Source of the DNA: Sipunculus nudus
Taxonomy: Eukaryota; Annelida; Sipuncula; Golfingiida; Sipunculidae
Assembly: GCA_026874595.1 (NCBI GenBank)
Contig: CM049314.1
Span: 73,240,300 to 73,304,299 of the forward strand
Direction of reading: 5' to 3'
DNA length: 64,000 nt
Part shown: in pieces, positions 9,185-22,654 of the stretch
How the letters are laid out: the number at the start of each line of letters is the position of its first letter
Position numbering within the stretch: position 1 is the stretch's first letter
Made by a program: the position numbers and the translations under genes
Notes under the pieces: model-generated
Database searches by the model: none
Told to the model about the DNA's origin: nothing
Seen by the model: only the letters and a program-made list of their open reading frames with translations

Positions 9185-11554
9185 AAGGTTGAAAGAACAT
9201 TGTGGATTACAGAGAGTAGTTCACCTAGTTCAAATAGAGTAGTGGCGCCGCTTGCAGATTATAATACTTCGGCAATGAAAAATGCAGTAACACATTTTTC
9301 ACCATATACTTAAAAATGTCGCAAATACATTTGTCAATAATCTGTTTTTTTTTTTATTATTATTATTATTATGTTAAACATATAAACCAGTTAAGTTACT
9401 AGGTTTGCATGTGTTGGGGCAGTAAAGCTGATGTCTTTCGGAAATGAAAAAGCTGGTAATATTTTATCGATTATTGTGGCTTTTGGAATATTTAAGGTAT
9501 AATCTTTCTTTTTACAGGTGTTGATCAGACCTATGTTGTGGATTTATGGCACTTGTGAGGATTCTGTTATAACCAGGACAATATTGGTGTTGGATAATAT
9601 TTGACATAATTCATGTGGGAGGTCTCTAATATTCCACTTTACGTTTCATGTTCAGCGTTAATATACTAGTATTGAGTGTCAGATGGCTTTGCTGAAATAC
9701 CCATGCTGATATGAGGGGACTTATAATGCACGTTTATCCATGAAATCCCCTTTTTACAATAAGTTTTACGATCAGATCCCTCATTTACTGACTGAATTTG
9801 GTAAGTGTTAAAAGAACCTGAAGTTCGGAGATTATTTAGATGCGGCTTGATCATAAGCCTGACACTAAGCTAGTGGTATTTTGTAAATCTGACATTAAGC
9901 ATGTGTTACACATACCGCACATAAAAACAAATGAGGCATGCTGATATGTTTCAATGGTCAAATGATAAAAAAAAAAATATACTTTAATGTTTCAAATTTG
10001 AGTGTTCAATCGGCAGCTTTCAAAATCATCTATTTATACTTAATCATGTGTTTCCATGTCGTGAATTATATTAAAGGGACTGAAGGGCATATATAGTATA
10101 TATTGTGGACCCAGGTAGCAAGTATTTATATAGACATTTGCTCAGGTTGTCTGCAGGATATTTGAATCGACTTTGCCTTCGTGTAAAAAACTAACCCACT
10201 GAACCCACTGATCTCGATTTGTTTATCTGATTAATCTTTTTCCTATTTTGAGTCAGACCATGTGTTTACTTCACATAAAACGACAAGCAGCTGGCTTGAT
10301 AAACTTGTATCAAGTATCACGTGATGTACATATATATATCAAGTATCCATTGACAGCGAGGGAACCATTTTGACAATAGTCGGAGTTACCCGTCACCAGA
10401 CACATTAAACAGCCTACAAGTACGTCTTTTATCCATCGAGTTTCATCATATTTTAATGATTGTAAGTATATATGTTAGGGGTTGGTACAGACAGCAGTTA
10501 TAAAAAATAATATAATACATAGGGTGGTATTATAATGTGACTAATTTAGGTGGCCCAAATTACTTATGTAAATCAACCCATCTATCCATTTTGAAACTTT
10601 ACGGTGTCTTCCATGATAAGAGTAGTATTAATTATAAGAATTATTTATCCCTATAGGCGTCTATCACTCTTAGGGACTAATGTAAGTTTTTACGGTTGAT
10701 TGAAGAGATTATATGACAGAGATAGACTACAGGTTTAAGTAAAAATATTTTGATTGTGTATACAAATTTTTCATTCCGATGTTTTACACACCTTGAAACT
10801 AAATATTTGCTTAGCTTATGGATTCTTTTGGGAAAAAAGTGTATTGAATGTAAACTTAATAAGTGCGTATCTGTAAAAATGTTTCAATACGTCCGTTTTT
10901 GCTACTTTGAACAGGTAAGTCTTGCATAATATATGCGTGGTCGCATAAATCTGATTTTATCAATGTAAATGATGATTGTGACCTTGACTTCCTAATATTG
11001 TAAACAGTTTTAATATAAGTATAAGCTGTAAAAGCAAAGGAACTTTTCGGGTAAATATTTGCAGGTAACTATTATTCGTGGGAATTCCTTTCTTAACATA
11101 TGATTTCCTTATAATCTAATTGCTCATTTGTATGTATTTCTCCTTTGAGGCCTTAGCACTGTGGGCAAAATCTCTATACGTGTTGTAGTGAGTAAAGATT
11201 TAACCGGTTATTTCCTCCAGCTCAAATAATGTTACAACTTGTTATTTCACTTAGGTCGTGAGGGTCTCTTCAGTACAGCATAAATCAATATGTACTGGAA
11301 CTGTGTGGAACATAAGATAGTGATAAAACGCCTCTCCTTTTGATTTATAGGTACTCCTTACACTCAATGTATAAAGGTAAATCTTCCTCTTAGTGTATGT
11401 ACAAAATACACTTCTCCGTGTACCTTTTTGAAAGTAGTTCATTATGCTTTTTGGTGCATGTCTTGATAAGAATGGAACATTGGCCAGCAGACATATACCA
11501 AATAACGTAGCATAGGGCATTTTGCATAGGCTTTTGGAGCGTTCATAAAGAAAG

Positions 11555-11555
<1 letters not shown>
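9185..11555. other. Unassigned AT-rich region
   Basis: I see no supported gene. There is a short (TTA)n tract at 9350-9372. One isolated acceptor-like site on the plus strand (ctttctttttacag near 9519) has no convincing exon after it. Confidence 0.5.

Positions 11556-11614
<59 letters not shown>
11556..11614. repeat. (TA)n microsatellite
   Basis: Nearly pure TA tract of about 55 bp; it creates an Ile-Tyr run in a short minus-strand frame that is not a gene. Confidence 0.95.
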
Positions 11615-11617
<3 letters not shown>

Positions 11618-12384
11618 GCTTTAGAAAGTTTTTAAAGGATGGGGCACATTCTGCAAGCGTACCGAGTTTAGGGGACGGTGTTACAGGGTTAATCCCCTTC
11701 ACAAGGTATGGCATTTTTTTTTATAAAACATATAATATGCATTTTTAATGCATTAAATTTGACCATTTTCCTATTATTATTTATATAATAACCACACAAA
11801 AAATACCAAATACTAAATATTGAATTACATAATCATGTGCATGTGCCAAATTGAAAATATTTATACCCTAATATAGTTTTCTTCAAATCTTAATAAAAAT
11901 TCAGATCCCCTACGGTTTTTTTAATTCGACTAATAACCATATGCGTGCATTGTATGAAGCACGAAAAAAAATGTAGCCTACAATTTTAAACTTACTTGAA
12001 GTTTAAGTTGTAATTAATAAATAAATATTATCATGAACAATAACAGAAATCTAACCTGATTTCAGTCATATATAATTACACATTGAGCAATGCAAAAAAA
12101 ATTTTATATATTTAAAAGCAGACCTTTCTATAAGGTTATAAGATTAATTACTATGAATACAAGTATATTTCCAACCGTTTCACTAAAGTGAAATGCATTA
12201 TATTTTACTCCGTACCTCTAAAAATTTTATAATAATGACACTCAATTAAGAAATGAGGTCACAGTTATTTTCACGGGAAGCATGTAGACTGAGATGGAAT
12301 TCAAATTCAAATTGATGGAATTAACGTCATTTCACAAGGAAAGGCCACATTCATCTCAACCCTTTGGCCAAAAAGTGTGTGGGT

Positions 12385-12404
12385 GGGGGGGGGGGGGGGG
12401 GGGG
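12385..12404. repeat. Poly-G tract
   Basis: A long G run in otherwise AT-rich DNA. It is one of more than ten G or C homopolymers in the window. Confidence 0.9.
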
Positions 12405-13439
12405 AAGGAGTGACGGCCTCCAAAGCTTATGTATTGAGATCAGCTATGAGTGTTATTACTTCAACATGATAAAGCGAAAAAACTTAGATAAAATATCCGT
12501 CTAGCCTTGTAGCCAGCGTCATCTTGCGTTCCTTTCCGGCACTACTTGTTTGACAGGCTGGAACACATTGATAAAGAAATATTGTCTAAAGGCGCCATCT
12601 ACCAAGGTGACCGCGATTTGCGAAAGCTGCGGAGTTCAGGCTGCCATTGCCAAGAGCTGCTTGGAATCTGACCAAATCCTTATTGAGATTCTGACCAGTC
12701 CATAAACTGAATCAGACTGCATGTGAGTGGAAATAAAATACTAATGCAGCACATATTGTTGAATCAATAAAGGAAAGTTTCATTCGATTTTCAGACTACT
12801 CATTCACTTTTTCAGTATTTTCATCAAAATAAAATCGTATATATTCCACATAAATCTTCTGATCCATAGAACAGGTTAAAATGATGAAAATGTATAATGG
12901 ATAAATTTAGTAGGACGGATACCTGATTAATAATAATGAAAAATTCATTAAAAAATTAATAAGGGAAATAAAAGAATGAGTTTGTCTTTCATAGCACATC
13001 TTAACCTTTGTCTAAACTGAACTTTTGACCATGCCTCCAAGCAATAGAACGATATATTCCATAGCTTTCTTACGATCATCGGCGCAATTAGGTGATGGCA
13101 GGAAGACATAACCCCCCCCCACTCACACACACACACACACACTACCATTCACACACCCTTTTTCAGCCATGGGGGACTACCAGGTTATGTCCCCCCAATT
13201 TTTTTCTTTGCTAATTAATTGAGAATATTTTTGTCATAAAGTGTAGGCTCTAACTGCAGGTAGTAGAAAAAAAAGTTGTTGTAGAAATGCAGTGTTTCAG
13301 AGATTAATAAAATAATAAAATGATTGATAATATGATATGATCCCCCATGTCCACGATCCTGTGCTACTCCGCCAATAAACGTCCTCAAATGTATAAATGC
13401 TTCAAAATGTTAACAATTTCCTACACCGCAGTTGGGACT

Positions 13440-13760
13440 ACCCCTCCCACGCCCGAATCCCTTATCCGGTCCACACAGTACAGTAGCGAATCTCGTAAAT
13501 CATTTATCAAGTTTTCATGGAGATTTATCCAGGACCTTCCTAAATTTCATGTTAAAAGATTCTAGGCCAAATGGAAACAATCTGTGCTCAGCTGAATCTC
13601 TGGGTGTTCAAAATCATGTTTTCGGCCCTTAGTTAGCTAAATATAGGTCACCATGACATAATTTCAGGTTTAACAAGGAGATTTCCCTAGGATCTCCCGG
13701 GATGTACATTCAAAAGTTTCCAGGTCTTACCCTTTCTATAGGTTTTGCTAGATTTGTGTC
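13440..13760. repeat. Solitary copy of the 37-38.7 kb repeat family
   Basis: Contains ttaaaagattctaggccaaatggaaacaat, caaaatcatgttttcggccc, tataggtcaccatgacataatttcaggtt and gagatttccc in the same order as the units of the 37.4-38.7 kb array. It includes the inverted repeat AGGTCACCATGACAT at 13645-13659. The two overlapping short frames here are explained by the repeat and are not called as genes. Confidence 0.75.
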
Positions 13761-14277
13761 CTTTTAACGTCAACAATAATGCGTAAAATTCGAGAAAAAA
13801 CGGGTGGCACCACCAGTCCTCCGGAACTGATAAAAAAAATCCATGACCAACATCCATGGAAAGAATTAAGGCAATCAATGCTTTAGTTATTCAGACACTG
13901 GAGCTTTTGTTTTGCATTTTTAATAAACGGGGGGGGGGGGGCAAATACAGCCCCCGTTACTCAGAGAATATGCTGAGCTTAAAATATTAACACTTACTTA
14001 AGATAGCTTAAGTATCTTAACAGATATAGTGAGTAGAGATACATGAACTTACATTTTGAACAGATCCAACAGATACAAAATTTAAAGGATTGGGGAAAAG
14101 CCTTCAATCTGCTAACAAGAAACTCAATGGTCCAGATTTATTATAATCAAATTATGAAAGCTGCATGTGAAAAATGGCCTATATACCCTTTCATGTATGT
14201 TGATTTTTTAAATGCCTAAAATTGACGAAAATTATAACATTCATTATTATTTTATGTATATATTTAAAGGACATATA

Positions 14278-14360
14278 AAAATATATATATATATCTATTT
14301 ATATATATTGGACAAGCTTCTTTTTTACAGATCATTCCACAAGCTCGAGTTATATCTATT

Positions 14361-14404
<44 letters not shown>
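14278..14404. repeat. Two (TA)n tracts
   Basis: TA-rich tracts at about 14278-14294 and 14364-14404. They generate an artefactual Ile-Tyr open frame. Confidence 0.9.
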
Positions 14405-14407
<3 letters not shown>

Positions 14408-14934
14408 TTAGCTACTATTATTTGATGCATGACCATATCACTCTTTACCAATTGCTCCGACGTCGATTGCACAGTCTCAAATTGTTAAGTAGCAATATTT
14501 TAGTAACCACTTGCTTTTAAAACGGGAATTGACATATAATGGAAGATGTGCATATCTCCTTCAAAATGTATACACAATCTGTTTCATGAAAACTCAAAAA
14601 CCCATTTCATAAGAACTTAAATTAAACATGGCCACCTTGCAACACTAATTCAATATATCTTTTTTTAATTATCCCATGTCAAAAGAATCATGATAACCTC
14701 TAATATTATGTAATATTTCATGATAGGCCTTTAAAGGGTGTATTGCTCGAAACCGCCATGTGACGTCCGCCATTTTGTGAAACATCCCGAAGAAAAGGTT
14801 TACTCTTCCTTGTTTACTTTGAAGCTGACCCATTGCCACAGAGTATTGGGTAAAGCATCCTAGATAAGACAACATCCCTAATTAAAATATCTTTGGAGCT
14901 AGCAGAGGTTATGGCTAAACTAGCCCCAAAGCCG

Positions 14935-15070
14935 ATATTTTTTGTGCAGCACCTAACCATTCATATATTCTGATTGATTAAAATGTGTATAGATTTCGCT
15001 GAGACAAAACTAAAGCTAAATGATCAGTTCGACAGAAACTTTTGCCACATACCTTTGTAAATGTCAGTTA
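14935..15070. repeat. Dispersed repeat shared with 29.65-29.79 kb
   Basis: The block gcagca...ttcatatat...taaagctaaa(t/c)(g/a)atcagtt(c/t)gacagaaa...cacataccttgtaaatgtcag is repeated in the same orientation at about 29665-29790. It shows moderate divergence and no coding potential. Confidence 0.65.
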
Positions 15071-15364
15071 CCGGTATGTGCCGTTGCCATTTGGTTCAAT
15101 ATGGCGTTGGTGAATCCAATTTATTGTTAACCTCTCTCTGATTGGTTAACAAAACCATGTCACAGGTATATCCTCGAAGCGGGTGTTCCACACCGCTTAG
15201 GGGAGATTACTCTATGGCTGGTCGGACTCTTGCTAATTTCAAAAATGAAGCGAAATTATCGTTTTTTTTTTTCATTACGTTACATTTACAATCTCAAAAG
15301 AAATGCGTTATCATGATAATATCAAAGATATTATATAAGATAATAATATTAACCAAAGTTTAAT

Positions 15365-15600
15365 CTGTTATTACAAGCACTTCAGTGATTGTTTTTTATC
15401 AATTGTCACCTGGGTTCAAGGTCTTTAGTGTAATATCAACACAGATGTAGACCGTGAAAATTAACTCGGAGTGTACAAAATTATTATCATTGTTGACACG
15501 TTACAGAAACTACAGGAATTTTCCTTAACAGTTAAGGTATACATGTTTGTGAATTTATTTATTTTCAATGAACATGGTTATGGAAGCTACAATTGACCTG
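15365..15600. repeat. Dispersed family F, head-only copy
   Basis: Matches 40705-40935 in order: atctgttattacaa, cacctgggttcaaggtct, aatatcaacacagatg, gtgaa...ttaac..ggagtgta, and aggtataca/aggtgtgtaaatg. The middle and tail seen in other copies are absent. It is non-coding. Confidence 0.7.
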
Positions 15601-17631
15601 ACGGCGAGTGCATGATCGACAGGTCTATTAGCCAATCAGCGAACGTGATTGCTGGACTGAAAACGAGGTCATGTAGACACACGTGGAGGTCGGACATCAG
15701 GTCGGACATTCCTGACACTCGTGTAAACTTTCAATGCCCGCGGACCTGTCATCATAAAGGTGTTTTAATACGGTCGAGGCATATAATTTGTATAAAAGTT
15801 ACTCCAGGTATCATTGGAAGAAACAGAAATGTGTTTTCTTACTTCTCTTCGTAATAAAATCACAAGACGAGGAGAAACGCGGGATGGGACAAGGCTGGCT
15901 GATTTGTCCCGCTCATATATTGAGTCCATATTGACACATATGATAGTCAAAAGACGCAGCCTATATGATCCTATGCACCATCTATTGGTAAACACTGGCC
16001 CGTAACCAGTGCTAAAAGTATTACATTTTGTGAACCAGCGCGTCAAAGTTGATTGGATAAAACAAAATGTAACAATCTCGGCCCTGTAGACAGTGCGTCT
16101 CCCAGTCAGAGTAACACATGTGCATGCGACTATATGCTACCTCCTGTTACCACAAATATAGATGATATATCTCTTATAAAAGGTTGGTAACTGTTATTGA
16201 CGAGTATTCAAGTTTATTTGTATAGCTCTCTTTTTTATTTTAACCATGTCGAAAATGAACATTACATTAGGCATTCATTGGCACTCAAAGATGCAAGACC
16301 GATGAACATTACTGCCAATACTGGTGTTAGTTACAAGCACAACTCACAGATCTGATCAGTGTGACAAAGCAAGAGCTCAAATTTTGTTATCGGCCTAATT
16401 ATTCTGATTATTCAAATGACAAAAAAATAAAATTATACCGGAAACATCAAGAAATTACCGAAAGACAATCAAAGGTGCTATATTGAATAATTGAGCTGTA
16501 AATAGTACAATGACTATATTTTTCACAGAAGTTTTGTCTGTTGATTTTCCCCCCAAGCTGTCGCCTTTGTTGGTCTGGATGTTGGCAATGTTAACATATT
16601 AATTATTATACCTATACATTAAGTCTTGTCAAAAGTGAATGCAAAGTCAGTAATTTGAAGCTGTCATTTAAAACACTATCAATCTTGATATATTAAGTGA
16701 TCACATTAAAATTGTTTGTTGATGTAAGATTATAAAAAAATCAATAATATATTGCATTCTATGGCAGCATATGTACCCTGCCTGGGGGAGCATGTATGTA
16801 GCAAGAGAAGGGCAAAAATCCTTTTTTTACAATTAGTAAAATCATATTTGTTATTAACATTGCACTTGGAATCAGACATGACAACCATGAGTAATAATTA
16901 GGAAATAATCGTTAAGATGTTTCTATTCAACAATAAATAAGTTAAATAATATTAACTTTCTGACTATATGTTTACATGCTTCATGTAAATTTCATTGAAA
17001 TGGTGTGAGAAATTGTTAAAAAATAAATTCATTATTAAGGCTATAACGATGCATTACCTCAGAATATAATAAATACTTGTAAGTTGTAATTAGGAAGTGT
17101 AACTATGTTAACTTTCAATTATTAAATTATAAAAAGTAAAATAAATACTTCATTAAACATTAAAGGTTATTATCTTCATGAAGATAATGTCTGGATGTAT
17201 CACAATGTATTTTATACTGAAAAAAAATACCACATTTACGTCACAAATTCAGCATCACTTGTTATTGACAGTTTTCATTGACATATATACAATAAGTCAA
17301 TGTACTTATATTATTACATACATGAGTCACTGACTGTTAAAAGGAAGAATCTAAGAATTATTGCCACAGGTTGCTTTAAGTTTAACTGACAGAACAGCAT
17401 AATTTCTGTTAATAATTCACATATATTAAAACAGATAATTTGCACACATACACATCTTCACACTCACAAACAAATGTTTATATACAGCCACAACAGTCTT
17501 TTTTGCATGATTTTAAACAATTATCTTCTGGCCTGCACCCCTCAAATTCTGGAGCAGGGGACCTTTTTAAAGGCTTTCATATTAGTCTTCCTGGGTTGGA
17601 CCCCCCCCCCTTTCAAACCCTTCAGCTGGCC

Positions 17632-17677
<46 letters not shown>

Positions 17678-18110
17678 TTTGTCCCACCACATTTTTAACT
17701 CAATACAAAAGGTTTGAGACTTTCATAAAAAATATCTATATCATATATATGCATTTAAATTTCTTTTTGTTTACACATCTTTCTTCCTGTGTATAAATAG
17801 GGTGCTTCCTAGTACAAACATCAATATACATCCAATATTTGATAATAATTTTAACTTCAGTTTCAAATCTGTATTATTCAATAATTTTCTCAGTATATTA
17901 AATGTTATATAACATACTTGATATATGATTAACCACGTTGTGATGTTCACACATCATCTGTGATTTTACTAGCCCTTCAATAATTTATTGTTTGAATACT
18001 GCAAGGTATTGACACTAGTTTGATTATTATTATTAATTTCAATTGGAAAACTGATTTGACAAAACAAACTTTCAATAGTTATAAAATCTCTGCTTGAGCA
18101 AACCATATTA
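15601..18110. other. Unassigned region with microsatellites
   Basis: Overlapping short frames on both strands at 15.6-16.05 kb have no recognisable domain. A (TA)n tract lies at 17634-17676, preceded by a C run at 17600-17609. The rest is AT-rich with nothing I can support. Confidence 0.5.
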
Positions 18111-18124
18111 AGCAAGACTTCCTT
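18111..18124. repeat. Target site duplication, left copy (LINE)
   Basis: AGCAAGACTTCCTT, identical over 14 bp to 23902-23915 on the other side of the LINE. Confidence 0.9.
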
Positions 18125-18399
18125 TGTTTTAAATCTTTTTATTCATATATACATACAATTACAAACAATTAAAAATGCAAAATACAAACATAATAACATT
18201 ATACAATACAAACAGGACATTATACAATAACAAGAACTTTACAGACATATTAACAACATTTCATACTTAATGATACTTTTTCCTCATAAATAGTATCATA
18301 CGATATACTATCAAACAATAACAAATTGTAATATAATAATGACTTATTGAATGAGGACAGGAAACCTCTCATTCACAGCATTTATATACAGTCTATATA

Positions 18400-19083
18400 T
18401 TAATTAAACAACTGTGGTAATATTTTCCCCCACTTATGGAGATGTACATTTAATTTTCCTTTATTCTGAGCTATTTCATATTCAATATTTTGCAATAGTT
18501 TCAATTTATTAATAAAACACGCAAATAAATTAGTGTCAGGGTCATTTCTTTTTAAATAAATAACCATTTTGTAGGTCATGATAAGCTGATTCAGCAAGAG
18601 GTTTTCCTTAACAGGTAATACCCCGAACAATATAGTTGTGACATTAAGAGAAGGCAAATATATATTCGCTGTTTTTAGCCATGTCTGAATTCCAAAGTAT
18701 ACATTTTTGGACACAAAACATTCACAGAACAAATGAATCACTGTTTCGTATTCAAGAAAACAATATGAACACCGCGGACTGTCAGAAAGATTCCACTTGT
18801 AAAGCAGAGAGTTGACAGGTAAATAGTTATGTAAAATCTTATATTGGAATTCCCTGCTATACATATCAAGTGAAATTTGATGGGCTGCAATATAATATTG
18901 TGTATATTGTTCACAACAAATTTCCCCTCTTTCAGCCCACTTCTTTAATGTTGTTGACTGAGTGCTCTTCTTTTTGATAAGTGAATCATACACCCTTTTA
19001 GATGTAATCTCTGCTAAATCAATAATTCCGGTATCTGTAACAACACACTGTCCTCTAGTTTCTACAAACTCTTCTGATATACA
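18400..19083 (-). pseudogene. LINE ORF2, C-terminal Cys/His finger segment
   Basis: This segment is in frame with the preceding one, beyond the TGA. It contains FQYKILHNYLPVN..LYKWN followed by CSYCFLEYETVIHLFCEC, a CxxC...HxxxC finger like the zinc-binding domain found C-terminal to many RTs. It ends naturally at TAA, 18400. Together with the upstream parts it gives an ORF2 of about 1,250 codons, normal for this type of element. Confidence 0.9.
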
Positions 19084-20049
19084 TCAACTAATCCAGTCTT
19101 GAGGTATTGAACCTATAACAGATCTCAATAACAAATACTTGCTAAATGATAATGGTGGGTACCTTACCCTCAATTCGTGCCAAGTGCACACATAACCATT
19201 ATTTGTTAATAGGTCTTTCACCGTTCTTATGTTTAAACTATCAAAATATTTTACAAAAAAAGACTTTTTATTGAACTTCAGATAACAATTATTCCACAAA
19301 GGTTGTAAGATAACTTCCTGGGCTGATTCAGGGTATTTTTTAACCAAATATGACCACTCTTTCAGGCATTCCTTATAAAATGGCAACATTTGACATGGAA
19401 TTCTCTTTATATCAAAATTCATTGAAATTGCATCTTTACCTCCAATTGCTTTCAAATAGTACTGAGGTATTGTTTTCAATGTTCTATCTGAACCTGTGGT
19501 TAATTTTTTTATCCACATTACATACTGAGTTTTTAATCTTGTACCAACATCTGGGAAGCTCAAACCTCCCAGGTCATAGGACCCAATGACTGTCTCATAT
19601 TTGACTTTAGGTCGCTTACCCTTCCATAGAAACTGTCTCATGAGTAATGTGATATTATTAATAAATATTGTTGGTGCGGTGCACATCTTACAAACATACA
19701 AAATCTTTGGTAAGGCTAAAGTTCTACAAATTTCTGTACGTCCAAATATTGTAAGGTTTCTAGTTGACCAAATGTTAAACAGTAACTTAAGTTTTTCCTC
19801 CACTGTCTGAAAGTTGTACTTATAACAAAGTTCTTCATTGTATGTGTACCATATCCCAAGAATTTTAATAGCAGATTTTGTTAAATTAACCCATTTACAT
19901 GCAATTGGTGTTTCCTCCTTTTTCTTCCATTTTCCTAACAAAGCTGCATCTGATTTTTCATAATTCACTTTTAATGAAGTATAATTAGCAAATGTGTCAA
20001 TTATTGATATCAAATATTTAAATGACTCCACATTGGACAGGAAAAAAGT
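19084..20049 (-). pseudogene. LINE ORF2, RT thumb and C-terminal region
   Basis: After FADD the frame continues through VNYEKSDAALLGKW, IKILGIWYTYN, RNLTIFGRTEICRTLALPKILY, MRQFLWKGKRPKV and GGLSFPDV. These are the usual L1-like blocks downstream of the palm (the K...lG, s..gR......lpk..Y, fiW.gk..r and GGl..pd blocks). It ends at an in-frame TGA (19084-19086). Coding resemblance continues in the same frame beyond it (CISEEFVETRGQ), so this is a nonsense mutation rather than the natural end. Confidence 0.9.
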
Positions 20050-20728
20050 AACATCATCAGCAAATATTGTAAGTTACTTCATTGCTACCCATATAAATGC
20101 CTTTTACATTTTTTTCTGATCTAACCATATGCATTAAGATTTCTATCACAAGAATGAACAAATATGGTGCAATTGGATCACCTTGATTAGTACCTCTTGA
20201 CACAGGAAAATATCTGGTTGAATATCCGTTATTTAAAACACAACTTTGTGAACCTGTATGAATTAATTTTATCCAAATGATAAACATTGGTCCAAATCCA
20301 TACCGTTTCAATACCGATAGCATAAACACATGATCTACGGAATCAAAAGCAGCAGCGAAATCAGCACCAAACAATATTCCAGTTTTGTTTTCTACTTCAC
20401 AATATTCAATCATATCTGATATAAGGCGTACTGAGTCCCCTATGTAGCGTCCTGGAACAAATGCATTTTGATCCATATCAACCAATTTATTCAGAACTTT
20501 ACTTAAACGTGCTACAAGTATTTTACTAAGGATTTTACATTCAACATTTATTAAACTGATGGGTCTCCATGAATTTATGAATCTTACATCTTTTCCAGGT
20601 TTCTCAAGAAGAGTGATTACTGACTGTTTTTGACTTGTAGTCAGTTCAGCAAAATTATAACATTCATTAAGACATGTAGTCAAATAACTTCCTAATTCAC
20701 TGAAGAAGCATAAATAAAATTCTTGCAA
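20050..20728 (-). pseudogene. LINE ORF2, reverse transcriptase fingers and palm
   Basis: This part copies element RNA into DNA at the nick. Visible motifs are LLEKPGKD, NSWRPISLINVECKILSKI, DQNAFVPGRYIGDSVRL, motif A GADFAAAFDSVDH with the first catalytic Asp, and motif B SRGTNQGDPIAPYLFILVIE. Motif C is FADD at 20053-20064, an accepted variant of YADD, so all three catalytic Asp are present. The frame breaks just before motif C (about 20065), where this segment ends in YNIC and FADD continues in the following frame. Confidence 0.95.
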
Positions 20729-21531
20729 AGCCCATCATTTCCAAGAGTCTTGTTATTCGCCATAGATTTTAATGCATTGTGTACATCAGTTATAGTAATC
20801 ATACCTTCAACCAACTCTGCTTCATCTGTACTTAACACTGGTAAGTTAGAGCAACTATCTAAAAAATGTTCACAATCATTAAAGATTTTATCTATATGTC
20901 TCTCATATCTTGTACAGTAAAAATTATATATTTCTTTCATAATATTTTCCTGATTTGTTACCTCATTTCCATCGATAATTAATTTTCTAATACAAGTTTT
21001 ATTCTTATTTCTCCTTTCCAAGTTTACAAAGTATTTATTATTTCTTTCCCCATGCTCATGCCATTGTGCTCTTGACCTTATTATAATTCCTTCCGTTGTT
21101 TTATTATAGGATTCCTCCAATTCATTCTTGATCTTTTCATATTTTTCTAAGTTTTCATGACTCGGATTACTACTGATGGCACATTCCATTTCTTTTACTT
21201 CTTTTTCTAATGAAAGGTATTTATCTTTAAATCTTCTATTCTTTTCTTTAGAATAAGTAATTGTAAACTTCCTAATGCTATATTTCAGATACTCCCATTT
21301 ACCTCGTGCATCTAGCTCTGAGTGATCTAACTCCTGCTTTGTTGTAACAATATACTCCATCTTGTTTATATAATTTATATCTTTGATAAGTGAACAATTA
21401 AATTTCCAGAAGGAAGGCCCATGTTTATCAGTGTTCAATAACCTAAGTGCCGATTGTACAGCTGAATGATCCGAGCCAACACTGGGTATAATATCACAGT
21501 GTGAAATATAGGGTTGCAGAGACGATGACAC
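20692..21531 (-). pseudogene. LINE ORF2, endonuclease end and linker to RT
   Basis: The open segment starts within the endonuclease C-terminus (SSSLQPYISHCD, then SDHSAV). It continues through a charged, Lys/Glu-rich linker with RAQWHEHGERNNKYFVNLE (the W.e.GE..tkyF.nLE block seen before LINE RTs) and ends at a conserved NKTLGNDGL (cf. nKSPG.DGl). A frameshift near 20735-20750 separates it from the RT body, where the expected EFY..F block appears in the next frame. Confidence 0.9.
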
Positions 21532-22214
21532 TAAAAAGAAATCTAATCTCCGTTGTGTAAGTGGACATAATCGTCTCCAGGTGAATTTTTTAACTTTTGG
21601 GTTTCGAACTCTCCAAATTCCATAGTCCTCTTAATCATGTCGACTGTTTTTGACTTAAGTGTAAATTTACCTCCATCAGCATCCTCATCAGAAAAGCAAA
21701 AATTAAAGTCCCCACCCCAAATTATCATAGTATTTTCGTCGGGCTGAAAATTATCTTTTATTGTATTATAAATATTCTCGTAACATAATAATTGCCCAGT
21801 CTCACTGTTAGGACCATAAACGTTAATCAGCAAAAAGTGTGACCCTTGAATGATACAATATAGCATAAATCTTCCTGCATCGTCCACTTTACTATCCAAC
21901 AATGTGAATTCTAGTTTTGACCCAATTAAAGTTAATGTTCCCCTGGCCTGATTTGTACCATGGGAAAAGATACTTTGACCCCTCCATTGGTGTTTCCATG
22001 CTTGTTCACATTTTGTATCAGAAAGGGATTCCTGAATAAAACATATAAATTTATCCAATCCTTGTTTATGACACCAATTAAATATTTTCCTTCTTTTAAT
22101 ATAATTCCTAATCCCATTAGCATTAACACTCAGAATCTTAAAATTCATCACTGATATTTCATTTGTTGAAGTAGAACCTTTTATTATTACACGAATAAAA
22201 TATGGTAAATGCAC
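21480..22214 (-). pseudogene. LINE ORF2, N-terminal APE-type endonuclease domain
   Basis: This domain nicks target DNA to prime reverse transcription. Motifs in order are SVNANGIRN (probable start Met at 22148 just before it), IQES with the catalytic Glu, INVYGPN, WGGDFNFCF with the catalytic Asp-Asn, then TWRR, RLDFFLVS and GSDHSAV with the catalytic His. The first part is open down to 21543; the TWRR-to-SDH part is in another frame. The six-A run at 21586-21591 is the likely frameshift site, since the next frame picks up TWRR immediately after it. The upstream residues from 22214 are probably not translated. Confidence 0.9.
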
Positions 22215-22654
22215 CTATTTCTATAAATCCATAAGTTCATGAATAATTGTAAACACAAAGTTAAATATATGTGTGAATATCATCTTATTTTCAACCTACA
22301 GAAATATCTTTGTAACCAATTATAAAGGGAAAATGTGATGCTCCCAAACTGGTGAACATGTAGCTTATATTTAGTGTATTTTATCATTTCACCACTTTTA
22401 CATTGAGCCGCAAGTATCATATAAACACATAGAAGACACGAACAAGTGACCCAGAACACAAGCTGACATAAATATACATAAGACATACTGTGGTACCTGG
22501 TAGCTTGGACCAGTACACCCAAAAATAATATTTTGATAATGATGATAATAATAATTATATTAATACGAAAAGGGAAAGCTATGATCTGTTCAAGGCGTTC
22601 TAATATATTCTCATTTCATGTATAAACAAAAAAAACTTCCAACGCCCCTTCAGT

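Noticed and set aside
11442-17796. Open frames containing long Ile-Tyr runs
   Set aside because: Translations of (TA)n microsatellites.
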